64,000 nt of DNA, taken from positions 13,344,709-13,408,708 of the forward strand of contig NC_079476.1 of NCBI RefSeq assembly GCF_026230105.1. The letters run 5' to 3'. The notes beneath the pieces were generated by a model. It saw only the letters and a program-made list of their open reading frames with translations. It was not told the origin of the DNA and searched no databases. This DNA comes from Diorhabda sublineata (taxonomy: Eukaryota; Arthropoda; Insecta; Coleoptera; Chrysomelidae). Positions 25,905 through 37,010 of the stretch are shown piece after piece; position 1 is the first letter of the stretch; each line of letters opens with the position of its first letter. Position numbers and translations under genes: made by a program.

Positions 25905-27271
25905 GAAGAGTGTGAAACCAGATTGGTCACTTGCTCGGGTTCAACCCATACCAAAAAAGTAAAAACAAACAAACAGAGAAAGTCGTTAACCAGCTAATCT
26001 TGAAATATCTTGAATCTGCTTACATCATTAGCGACTATCCATACAACTTTCGTAAACAGCTCACCTAGGGATCGCTTATATCACTTATATCACCAACGTA
26101 TGGACTGAAGCTATATATAGATATGGGGGATCCCGAGCAATCACACTGGATATAACGAAAGCATTTGACAGTGTCTGGCAGGCTGTCCTTCTAAATAAAA
26201 TGGGATTGTACGATTGTCATCCTTATTTATTGACTGGTTTAGTAGACCGATCCATTCAGATCACTATCTATGGACGCACCTCAGAAACATTTGAGGTTAA
26301 TGCTTGTGTTCCCCAGAAACGCATCTTGTCATCTACTCTCTTTCTTCTGTACATCAATGATCTACTCGACAAAACTGTCGCCCCAATAACTCGACTAACA
26401 CTCAAATCTATAGGCAGCAGCAGTTCGCCATCATCAATAGCGATCTTGAAAACATTCTGGAGCGGGGCAGAAGCAATTTGATTGAATTTAATGCAGCAAA
26501 GATCCAGGCTGCGTTTTTACAAAGAAAGCTGGCCCTGTAGCTCAGGATTTGCTCCTGCCTGGACATAAAATATCACCATCATCGCAAATTCGCTCGTTGG
26601 GTGTTGGGGTTGAAAGCAATATATCCTGGAATAGTCACGTACCATAAGTAGCTAAGGAAGCTTCACAAAAAATTGGACCCTTCTTTAAGACCAAATAATT
26701 ATAGCTATATAGCTTCTAACCCTCTACAACTATATTTGGAGTATTTCTCGCACATTTGGAGCTCGGCTTCCAAGCATACCCTGAGGATGCTCAACTCAAT
26801 ACAGAATAGAGCAATAGACTTAACCAGAAACTTGGGACAGCTTAGAGCATAGAAAAAACGTCAATGACCTGACACTGTTTTAACGATACTACTATGGCAA
26901 ATGCTCTTCCATGCTGTCAAACATAATAGTACCTAGAGCAGTATTTGGAAGACCTACTCAACAGAAAGAAGTGGCTCATGAAGACCGAGTTCGCATGCTG
27001 ACGCCCAGAACGTCAAGTTATCGGTAGTCCTTTCTTTGGAGAAGTGTAAGCCTGTAGAATCAGCTACCAAGGCATGTCTTACCTGAATACTATAACCTTC
27101 AGAAGTACAAGATCAATATCCAAGTCATCTCCACACGGCAGGCAACTCGAGTGTAAAAGGGTTTGCCCTCTTGTGCTTAAAGGCATAAGTCAAAGAAACT
27201 ATCTACCTCAATATAACTCCACTCAAGCTTATTGCCATCAATTTGATGATATCAACTTAAATTGTTCTTGA
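25905..27271 (+). pseudogene. Non-LTR retrotransposon reverse transcriptase relic (Jockey/CR1-like)
   Basis: Starts with degraded thumb/finger motifs (PDWSLARVQPIPKK). The clearest part is 26120-26420: RAITLDITKAFDSVWQAVL (motif A with the first catalytic Asp), NKMGLYDCHPYLLTGLVDR, ACVPQKRILSSTLFLLYIND (motif B, normally 'VPQGSVLSPTLF'). The YADD box is not recognisable. The C-terminal part survives as HTLRMLNSIQNRAID and RHVLPEYYNLQKYK. Several stops and a deletion after motif B make it a dead copy. No poly(A) tail or target duplication was identified. Confidence 0.75.
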
Positions 27272-27730
27272 AGTTTCAACAAAATGGAAATATAAAAATA
27301 ACTGACTTTTAAAGAAATTCATGTATATTATTTTCCTTTTTGTTTGATATGACAAAGACAAAGCACATATATATTATGATTATCTTATGAAAAGCTTTTG
27401 AAACTATATTTAATTCATAAATAAAAACAAAAAGTGAGATAGGTATGTTCTATACGATAGGGTTCATGTGTAAAAAAATAAAACTAATTTTTGGTATTTA
27501 TATCAACTTGTGTTGGACTGATCATAATTCAGACAAGTATTAATTCAAAGATAAGTTGCAATAAGAATCATTCATTTGAAAATATTTATAATTTTATTTT
27601 GTACTTATTGACAATACTATATCTCACTTAAAGTTTGTATATATTTTTATGCAATGTGTATCACAAGTTTAAACTATCTGTATAACAATATACATTAAAT
27701 TATTCTTTTTAGTACTCTTTACCTTTTGAC

Positions 27731-28000
27731 ACTGTGACCTCAAGCCTAACCTTAATGAAACAATCAACTGTTCTACTTGGATCAAGATGGTTCCTCAAAG
27801 TTACCAACCTCTAATACAAAATCAAATTTACTAATAGTGATAGTTGCTAATAGTTTCTTTATTTGTAAACATATGTTATACTGCCCTAATTATGTAGAAA
27901 AAGTTCTTACCAAATTTTGGTTGGTTTGGTCACTTTGAGGAACTTTTTTGATCAAGTAGCACAGTGAATCGTTTCATTAAGGATAGGCTTGCGGTGAAAA
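27731..28000. mobile_element. Foldback MITE with about 80-bp inverted arms
   Basis: The left arm (27731-27809) includes CAAGCCTAACCTTAATGAAA, TCTACTTGGATCAA and GTTCCTCAAAG. The right arm (27917-28000), reverse-complemented, repeats these as CAAGCCTATCCTTAATGAAA, GCTACTTGATCAA and GTTCCTCAAAG. The arms are clearly homologous and enclose about 105 bp of AT-rich DNA. No coding capacity. The target duplication is not obvious, so the superfamily is undecided. Confidence 0.75.
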
Positions 28001-30080
28001 TGAGCATGAGTGCTACAAAAACATTACAATCACGGCAAACAAGACGGCTTCCTAAAAATATCAGTTGTGTGTATGTTTGGTGCGACTAGCTTTAAGTGTT
28101 ATGATCATCTTAAGTTGTATTTAAAAAGTTTAGAGAGAAATAGATGAGTGGAGATTGTAAAGTGTTATCATACGTTGATATCAAGACTCTTGGATATATT
28201 TTTTGAAGCTGAGCTTGACATCACTTGCAACTTGGACTTTATTTGTGATCTGCAGCTTAATTACTTAACAGTGATTTTAGTGAGAGATAGAAGTCCGATA
28301 AGAGAGACCGTTGCAAAACGAGCAAATGGAGTTTGGCAGATATCATGTATGTTTGGCGGTGAAAATGATTTTAATTGCCTGAATGGAAGAAAGAGCATAA
28401 ATACATATATGTGGGAGGTGGGGGATATATTTGAAAGCCTGAAAAATGCTCTATGGTTCACCAATGTAAATACTACACATTGAAAGTAAAGAATGTTCAT
28501 GATTGGAAGTAACTGTGCAACCATCTGAGTTAGTTTTAGAGGCACCAGTATGGAGAAATAAATCATAAATTTTTTTCACAGATTTTTTAGAAATAATTTT
28601 TTCACAAGTGCGCTGGAACATACTTGTTTATTATAAATTGTGAGTGGGAAATCCACTATAAGAATATCTTCAGTCTATAGAGGAGAGAATCGGGGAGGTC
28701 GGAGAAATAGTAAAGGTGCGAACAATTGAGGAACAGAATTTTTAGACATTTGTGCGTTTACAAATACGTCACCTTGGTTACCTTTTAGTAATGTTCTCGC
28801 ATTTTAGTTGGTGATCGTAGAAATTACATCAGCTCTATCCAACTTAAGACGAATGAGTAAATTGAAAATATGTAATTTTAGTAAACAAATTTCCAACTCA
28901 TATCAAGTTCTCCACAGGTTTTGTATAAGGATTGTAACATTTGACTTTCCATGTTATATTGTTATATATAAAAAATAAGTAGTTTTAACGATAAATATTG
29001 AAGAGGGCAATCCAATTTTGTGGGAGAGAGGTGACTACACAGAATAATATCAATGTATAACACCCACTGATAAATTTGGTATTAATCCTGTGCATAATTT
29101 ATAGTATACAGATAGTGGTGACACTCCTTATATATACTTTTACATTAATATGTATATGAAAAGTGTTTTTATGTACAAGTACAAATTTCTATTAGTTTTG
29201 AAACTTGAAAATTTTGTAACGGATTTTGGTTAAGCCACATGCTCGCTAAATATTTCCTATAAAATGTTTAAAGCAAGCATCTAAAATTTTGCAATCCGTT
29301 ACAAATTTTTTACTGCAGAAATAATTTATACAACGACAATAATTTGTTGCAAATTACTTCTACAAATTTATTTGACGAAAAGTAAATCAGTCGGTGTCCC
29401 TAATGTATTAATATATCCATGAAATTTACATGAATGTGCAAAGCTATCATTGTATGTCTAACTATTATAGGCACTGATGACTTTTACATATTATAGAAAT
29501 AACAAAAAATTATTGCACTTATAATAAGCGAGCATAGATTTTCATGAGTCTATTATTTTTAAAATAAATATTTGCTCAACAAAGATGATGTACTAAATGG
29601 TCGTATACAAATGATTGTGTTATTTTAAATGAAAACATAACCACATATTGATTATATTTTTACTATTATTAAATGTATGATTTTACAACTATAATTTGAC
29701 TTCTTACTAATCTTTCTTAAGCATCCAAGAAATAGCAAATCAAATTCAGAATTTCAATAATTAGTATATTGTGTAAATAGTGCGAAAATAGGACTTTTCT
29801 TATGGGTGCAACAATATGATAAACGATTCCTCAGCCGCTTGTGGTTTTTGAATTTTGTCACAATGTTTAACATACTGAGTTTCCATACAATAAGTTTGCG
29901 TCAACCTACGAAATAGGTACTTAATATTTCGCCCTATAAACTTGTACTCAAATTTGTGCATTATATTATTAAATAAAATACCCTGTATAATTTGGACACA
30001 ACTGGAGTGAATACTTTTATAGGCCTATGATTCTCAAAATAATTGATAGTGGTTATCTACAACAGAAATTTGAGACGATC
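28001..30080. other. Unassigned sequence containing a 111-codon open frame
   Basis: A plus-strand frame at 28148-28483 opens on GTG and is free of stops for 112 codons, but has no motif or family I recognise. The rest is AT-rich non-coding sequence. It sits between a MITE and a LINE relic, so repeat origin is plausible. Confidence 0.35.
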
Positions 30081-30096
30081 CAAAAAATGAATACAG

Positions 30097-31995
30097 ATGA
30101 GATGCCAATACCAAGCAGCCCTGATGAATCTGACGCACAAAGTACATATTAGTGACTCACAAATGAAAAGGAAAAAAGAATTAATTATTCTACAATGGAA
30201 CATTAAAAGTTTATATTCGAATTATTCTGAGTTAAGAGTTTTAATACATGAAAAACAGCCAGACATAATTCTTCTGAATGAAACATTTCTCAAACTGGAT
30301 CAAACCATTGCTTTCCCACATTATACAATAATACGGCAAGATAGAAATGACGGAAGGGGAGGCTTAGCTATCCTTATTAACAAAGACATACCGTTTAGCC
30401 ATAAAACATTTGTACCAGTTTACCCAACCGGTTTCAGATCTTAGAAGAAAAGGTTAAAGAAATTTCAATAGTTACAATCTATTGCCCACCGGATTTGTAC
30501 ATTACAAAACAAAATTATCTAGAGATATTTAGGAAAATACGCGGACCATTTATCATCATGGGAGATCTGAACGCCCAAAGTTGAGGATCAGGCACTACGA
30601 ATACGAAAGGTATACACTTAATGGACGCTATTGAAGAGCAAATTCTACTATACTTGAATACAGGAGAAGTTATACCAGGCCAAAATCGAAGTGTCTCGGA
30701 CATAGTACTTGTGACTCCAGAATTAGCTCCCTTTAGTCAATGGAGAGTTTTAGAAACAGCCAGAAATAGCGATTATATGCCCACAGCTACCACATTCAAT
30801 CTAACAGGTGGGATCTATCCAATATATGGTAACCATTCCATAAGAAAATGGAGGACAAAGAAAGCAGATTGGAATAAATACACGAAGGCACTAGAAAACG
30901 TTGAATTAGGCTTAACTTATGAGGAGTGGGAAATGAAAATTTAAGAAGGGGCTAATATAGCTATCGCAGAAACAAGAATTACGATGAGAACAAGAAAACA
31001 GTTACAAAAGCCCATATGGTATAATATAAGAAAATGGTAGCCAGGGTTAGGAAAATCATGAAGAAGAGGAAGGGGAAGCAGGAGAGTTTTAAATCCTTTA
31101 CGGAATCATTAAGCAGAGACTATCCTATTGGAGAGGTTTGGAAGGTTGTGAGAAAATATGTAAAAGGAGGTAAAGAAAGTGGGACTCACTGTACAGAGTC
31201 GGAACCATGGTTAGAAACAATGTTGAACGCAATGACCCCAACGATCATTCCGAGGGACGAAGAAGTTATTATATTTAGAAATTCAGCTCCTTTGCCACCA
31301 ATTAGTGAGGATGAATTGTCGTTTCTAATGAAGAAAAAGAGAGATACAGGACCAGGAAAAGGTCATATAACTTACACTATGCTGGCGAACTTACCAGAGA
31401 TCATGATCAAAAATTTGTTCAATATTTACAACAACGTTATCAACGGACATATGCCCTTACCTGAACAATGGAAAACATCGATAATAATACCGATTCTAAA
31501 ACCGGGTAATGTCCCTAATTACCACGATAACTACCGCCCAATAGCATTAACATCGTGCGTAAGTAAAATGCCAGAGAACGTAAAACACATGAGAATAGAT
31601 CACTTTTTAGAAAGCAACAAAACTTTCAATGATCTACAGTCGGCTTCAGAAAAGGAAGAGGAGTAATGAAATGCCTCACAAACTTAGTGCTCTAGAGATT
31701 TATACGGCATTTACTGAAGGGAAAAGAACGTTATGCATATTCTTGGATATCTCTGCAGCCTATAATAATGTTCTTTAGGATAAATTAGCACAATACCTAA
31801 ATGACATGGAAATCAATGCAGACATTATTCGGTTAATCACAGATATGTTGACAGCAAGGAGAATATTTATGAGATCGCCAAATTCTGGCCGGCTAATTGG
31901 TCCTAGACAATCTATGAAGGGGCTACCACAGGGCTCTTCCCATATGTCCACTGCTATTCTATGTCTACACAGCAAGTTTGAAGAAGGTTGTTAAT
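30097..31995 (+). pseudogene. Non-LTR retrotransposon relic with endonuclease and partial reverse transcriptase (I/R1/Jockey-like)
   Basis: The endonuclease begins ILQWNIKSLYSNYSEL, with PDIILLNETFL (catalytic Glu) and RGGLAILI, shifts frame near 30440, then gives TIYCPPDLY and GPFIIMGDLNAQS before a stop. After a linker, the reverse transcriptase reads KKKRDTGPGKGHITYTML, EQWKTSIIIPILKPG, NYRPIALTSCVSKM, FLDISAAYNNVL (motif A, followed by a stop) and MKGLPQGSSHM (motif B). Sequence similarity ends at about 31995, before the YADD box, so the copy is 3'-truncated or interrupted. At least two stops and two frameshifts. Confidence 0.82.
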
Positions 31996-33770
31996 TATTC
32001 TATCAAAGTTACTCACACTTAATATCTATTACTTAAGGTACAGTACCAACGTTTTACTTGCGGATGCATTAGAAACTAGCCTATTTTGTAGAAGAGTGTG
32101 GTTGATTGCGAAATTCTGCTTTGAATTATTATCATTGATAAATGATGAGATAGGAAGATCACGTTTTATCAATTATATAATGAGCCAACATTTTGGAGAA
32201 AAGGGCTTTCACCAAACTTATTGGAGGGTTTACATTTAGCCTTACAATATATAGATAAACTGGAAATCACAAAGGGATATCCATGCTGCAACTACGAATA
32301 CTACTAATCCTATTTTGAAGGGCATGAAGCAGGTCTTCAGACGTACCATGTGGTACACTCTTCGAATAAACTGGTAGCTAGCAAAACATAGATCCTGACT
32401 GTATGTCGTCAGACAAAAGGCCAATAGAGAGAGAAGAATAACTGCACTACACTGTTTTTCCCAATATACCTTACTCATATTTTTATGCATGCAGTTGTGG
32501 TATCGTAACTTTGCCTGTCCCAAATGTCACTTATTAACATGAATTATTTCTTTGATGCATATTAAAAAATAAATCTTCTGAAGTATTGAAAAAAATATGC
32601 ATTTTTATGATCTACATAAAAAATAAGCATCCACTGATGCATATTTTTTCTGATCTACATAAAATCATGACTTTTATTCCCATTGAGTACACAATCTGTG
32701 TTTTACAAGTCATACACTACAGTTAAACAACCTCGGAATAGTAACTATTGTGAACACAAGGTGTGTTTATATTTTCTTTCAAATTATATATCACCCTGAT
32801 CAACCTTATAGAAGTGGTGGAATTAAATATTTCACAACTCTAAAGTTTCCAATATTTCTCTAAAAAGGTAATCCATTGAAAATTATTGTCACAAATTGTG
32901 ATATTCAGTATAAATTGAAATGAAACATTGTAATTTGGAAAACGACATCTTGGATTCCTTTCCAAATGAAATACAATCAATATTTTTTCAGTTTTCATAT
33001 TGACTTAATTCAAAGTATAACCAATAAAGCCGGGATGTTTTACAGTAACAATGGTTGTGTGAATAGACATAATAAATCATAGTTTTAGTTAATCAAAAAA
33101 TGCTCCAGTTTTTTTCTAAACTTGTAATTCGGAATTAAAATAACTCTATTCTCTATCTACAAATTCTATAATTGCACTTTACAATTTCATCATCAAATAA
33201 TGATTAAATCTGTTTCCAAGTGAATCACGACCAATCGAAATCGAGATTGTCCGTACTAACTAAAACTGGAAGAAATTGTGTTGACAACCTGCACCCAAAA
33301 AATATGGAATCAAAATAGATTTTTATAAATTATACGAAAATATGAACTACCCTAAATCGATAAAATTAGGGCAAATGGAAAAGCACACAAATATAGGTTG
33401 CCCTATCGGTTAACAGTGACTTATTTAAAAATATATGGTGAGTGGAAGCCTGTAGCAAAAAGGAATTCAACATAAAATAAAATTGCTGCGGTGAAGAAGG
33501 TCTAAAAATGTAGATAAACATTTGGTAGAATTATGAAACGCTTCTCATTTTGTTGACCGTTAAAATAATTTATTTTAAAGTGAATTTACGACTTATGTGA
33601 TGGCTGCAAAACTTATCTTCGAATACTATCAGTTTCTTCACTAGTAGTTGTAATAAATTAGTGTTATGTTCGAGCATATAGATTGGACCAAAACAATTAT
33701 GCAACAGTTTTATTTGTCTCAATTATAATTAAACTGTTTTAAATTCAACGAATAGGCTTATTTGATACTA
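31996..33770. other. Non-coding, no recognised feature
   Basis: AT-rich. Small degenerate repeats around 32600-32670 (TGATCTACATAAAA occurs twice). An 83-codon open frame at 31988-32239 has no recognised similarity. Confidence 0.4.
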
Positions 33771-33784
33771 AGGGTGATATGCAC

Positions 33785-35925
33785 CATTTTAACTGTTAGG
33801 CGTGATTAGGTGATCGTGATTAACCAGATATATAACCGTGATTATATAAAACAGCCTATGCACCAACTAAAAGGATATGTGGGTTTTGTAATCAGGGTGA
33901 AATTGAAAACTCGACTTGGCAACATAGCTCAGGTGCAAAAATTCGTGCCGGCAGCCTGGGAAACCAAACAGATTGATAGTTGTGGTTATGTTTTTTTGTT
34001 GTTTGTCCGCGGACTTTTTTTCAGTTCACTTTTGCTCATCATCAGAAAAAACACTTCGCCATTATGGAGTTTGAAGAAGAGGAAAACATATTAGATGCTA
34101 AAAAGAAAAGAACTCCAAACTTTGTGTTGGCTGAACGGTTACATCTCATGGAAATCATTTCAAAAAAATATGGTACAATCCTGGAGGATAAAAAAACAGA
34201 TAGGACTTCTGTAGAAGATCGAACAAAAGTTTGGCGCAAAGTCGAAAATGACTTCAATGCTACTAGTACATGGGGGATATTTCGTGACAAAGAATCCCTT
34301 AAACGTTTATATGAGAACCGAAAGAGGGAGGTAAGAAGGTTAAAAGCAAAAGAAAGTCAGCTTCAGTTAAGAACTGGAGAGGGTCCTGAAACCAAGATAA
34401 AAATAGATCCAGCGGATGAATTGCTACTTTCAATCATGAATAAGAAGAGTGTTGAGGGTCTTACTAACAATTTCGATTGTGACAACACTTTTCTGAAGAC
34501 AACTTCTCAACAAGCTACAGAGTCAACTGCTGAGTTTAATGTAGCAAAAGGAGTAAAATGGTGTCTGCCATAGAGGTAAGTTTAAGCAATATAGCAGCCC
34601 TATAACAGCCTTGACGCTAATGTTCCCCCAAGTAACTTCCTTTTCCTTTTAGGATGATATGATATGGGTTGTCCCAGAAGATAATCAGACTACAGCTTAT
34701 GAATTCGAAACAGAGGTTTGTTTTTATATATTTTAAACTAATTCTGAAATCCTACCAAATGGCTAACACACACAGATATTTTAGCTGTAATTTCATCCTG
34801 TTTTTAGAAATATGTAGAAAGTTGTAACACTGAGAGAAATTATGACATTTGTGATCACCCTCTACCAGCACTAGTAGTAAAGTAAGTACTTACCTGTATA
34901 TAACTTCTATTAATTTTTCTTATAATGACTACCTGTAATGTAATTTTAAAATTATGATAATTTCAATAATCTAATTTCAACATTAGGCAAAAAACAATTG
35001 TAACGTTAACAAAATCATAACCTTCTACATTTGTAGAGTATTGATAATGCAGAAGAACCCAACTGGAAATAGGGCACTGATTTGCAAAAACCTAAAGATC
35101 AAGCTCTTGTTCCACCACATTTAAGAGGGAAAAAAAGAAAGGTAGGTATATCATTTTTTTATATTATTTATCCATGAAATTTAACTTAATTATAAGATAA
35201 AATATGAAAGACCATCTCGAGATTATCCTAGCCAGGTGTGGACTTTCCATGTAGTTTATAAAAAATAGATTGTTTATGGTTTTGGTCTTTCATATGTGGC
35301 TCAATATTGTTGATCATCTACAACTTGTGGCAATTGGATTTTGTTTAATTTTTAGAAAGCAGTAGAAACAACACAACCGAAAAGACAAGGAGTCAAAATT
35401 CTGTCATCTTCAAATATTGCCAAAAAATACGATATACTTTTGGACCGGCGTGCCATTTTAGTGGACAAGCAAATTGGGCGAATAAATGAAGAATTACATT
35501 TCCAAAAAATAAAAAACAAATTGGAAATTGAGATTCTCAAGTTGAAAGTTGAAAAGGAAAAAAAGGGGCAGATTAGTGTATAGGAGTCTTATTTGTTTTT
35601 ATGTCTGAATTAGAACAATATGTTGTGTGGTTACTTTTATAAATAAATGTATTCATGATAAATAAAACTATTCTAGTATAATTTGGTCTTCAATTTCCAT
35701 TTTAATAAAAATTCCAAAACAAAATACAAACATAACCTTCTTGATCATGATTAAATATTTAACCCACCACAATTGGCCGGTTAACTTTAATTGTGATCAA
35801 GTTCCTCAACAGTGCTGGCGCATTGCAAATTATCTTAATCGAGATATTTTAATCATGATTACAAGCTAATCGTGATTATACAAGCTAATCGTGATTAACT
35901 GGACTTGGTGCATACATACATAAAT
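33785..35925 (+). mobile_element. Inverted-repeat-bounded element carrying a Myb/SANT-like gene
   Basis: The left end reads TATGCACCATTTTAACTGTT and then several GTGATTA units to about 33855. The right end (35850-35917), reverse-complemented, reads TATGCACCAAGTCCAGTTAA and then repeated ATCACGATTAGC units. Shared terminal core TATGCACCA plus repeated TAATC(A)CGATTA-type subterminal boxes. Inside is only the multi-exon Myb/SANT-like gene; no DDE transposase was found. PIF/Harbinger elements typically pair a transposase with a Myb-like protein, so this may be a derivative that kept only the second gene. The exact ends and the target duplication are uncertain. Confidence 0.6.
34064..35581 (+). 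pseudogene. Myb/SANT-like DNA-binding protein gene, multi-exon, probably damaged
   Basis: Exon 1 from ATG 34064 encodes an acidic start, then a trihelix Myb/SANT-like domain (about residues 15-95) containing FVLAERLHLMEIISKKY, VWRKVENDFNA and LKRLYENRKREVRRLK. This is the layout of the Myb_DNA-bind_5 family seen in PIF/Harbinger accessory proteins and insect regulators. Further exons: about 34654-34713 (DDMIWVVPEDN), 34810-34881 (NYDICDHPLPALVV), about 35040-35141 and 35356-35581. The last ends in a Lys/Glu-rich coiled-coil-like tail (ELHFQKIKNKLEIEIL, LKLKVEKEKKGQISV). Joining exon 1 to exon 2 at the GTAAGT site needs a one-base frame change near 34557, and exon 4 has one in-frame TAG. These could be real lesions or sequencing errors. 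DNA binding is inferred from the fold. Confidence 0.65.
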
Positions 35926-36059
35926 GGTTTGGCAAAATGCCAACAGCTATACTTATATCATATACAATAATTTTGAATAAACAAATAGAAATAGATTCGA
36001 TTTAGTTAATTGTCAAAAAGATTTGCGAAAGTTTTTATCTAACTATTGTTTCGGCCAAT

Positions 36060-36820
36060 AACAAAGGCTTACGGAATTATTAGAAATATGATTTCATACT
36101 TCAAAAATACTGGAAATGTTCAAACAAAAATTAAAACGGACTCTGCTTCAAATATTACAGAATGAGATTATTCGAACAAGATCGCCAACCGATTTGTAGA
36201 CAAATTTCAAAAGACACTTGTTGAAGATAAAAAAATTAGATACTGATTCTTCACAAGATAAATTTACTTATAGTTTGCTTTAGGGAAAAGAAAAACCACT
36301 GCTCACAAAGAAACAAAAAAGATATCGATTTTGATGGACAGAAGCACTTTAACAAGATTCAGTTATTTGGAGTCATTAATATAATCCTGAAGTATCTGTT
36401 GGTGATAGAAGTAGAATTATTAGAATACAAGGGAAAAATATCACCAAGATTACCCGAAAGGCAAGTTATGTTAACGGCATCTGTGGCGATCTGAGGCTCT
36501 ATGTCCCCATAGGAATTGGAGGTCATTTCGTTTTTGACACTATCAATGAAGTGAATTACACAGGGCAAATATTTTCTTCCATTACTGGAATTGAATTGCC
36601 AGATGAAGTATTTGAATTTCAACAGGATGGCACTTGCCATACATTGAAATCTGCATGATTATTCCTGTTTTAAAATAGCACTCAAGAAGTCTTGATTTAT
36701 CCCCTATTGAGACTCTTTGATATAAGTTGACAAAAGTATTTTGAACTCTACCAGTTTACACTAGTCCTGAATTATAGGTTTATTGACAACCATTTAAATC
36801 AAGTTATTGATGATGAAACT
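36060..36820 (+). pseudogene. Tc1/mariner-superfamily transposase relic
   Basis: The forward frames give an N-terminal piece (MISYFKNTGNVQTKIKTD) like the linker after a helix-turn-helix. A central piece has SQGK-like IIRIQGKNITK, YVPIGIGGHFVFDTINE, and DEVFEFQQDGTCHTLKS, which carries the second catalytic Asp in a 'QQDG..H' setting. A C-terminal block, RSLDLSPIETL, matches 'SPDLSPIE.LW'. Stops and shifts occur between them. No inverted ends identified. The minus-strand open frame over 36359-36640 is its shadow. Confidence 0.55.
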
Positions 36821-36910
36821 AGCACTGACTCAAAGAGGAGTTATTTTCACAGAAATATTTTTATTTAATCCTAGTAGTAAAAAATTTAAGTAACATGACA
36901 ATCGGTCTGT

Positions 36911-37010
36911 TATACTGAATATACCGTTTATGCTACCACTTCAGTAACACTCAGAATTACACTGACTGACTCTCGTTTCAAGTTAAATAAACAAGTTATC
37001 GTCTTCAGAG
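36911..37010 (+). repeat. Dispersed module, copy 2
   Basis: Reads TATACTGAATATACCG, then CTACCACTTCAGTAACACTC, AGAATTACACTGACTG and, after a short insertion, AACAAGTTATCGTCTTCAGA. Same block order as the copy at 25701, and reverse complement of those at 51648 and 55876. Lies just downstream of a Tc1/mariner relic. Confidence 0.55.

Noticed and set aside
28148..28483. 112-codon open frame as a real gene
   Set aside because: It opens on GTG, lacks recognisable domains and sits between repeats. Kept only as an unassigned stretch.
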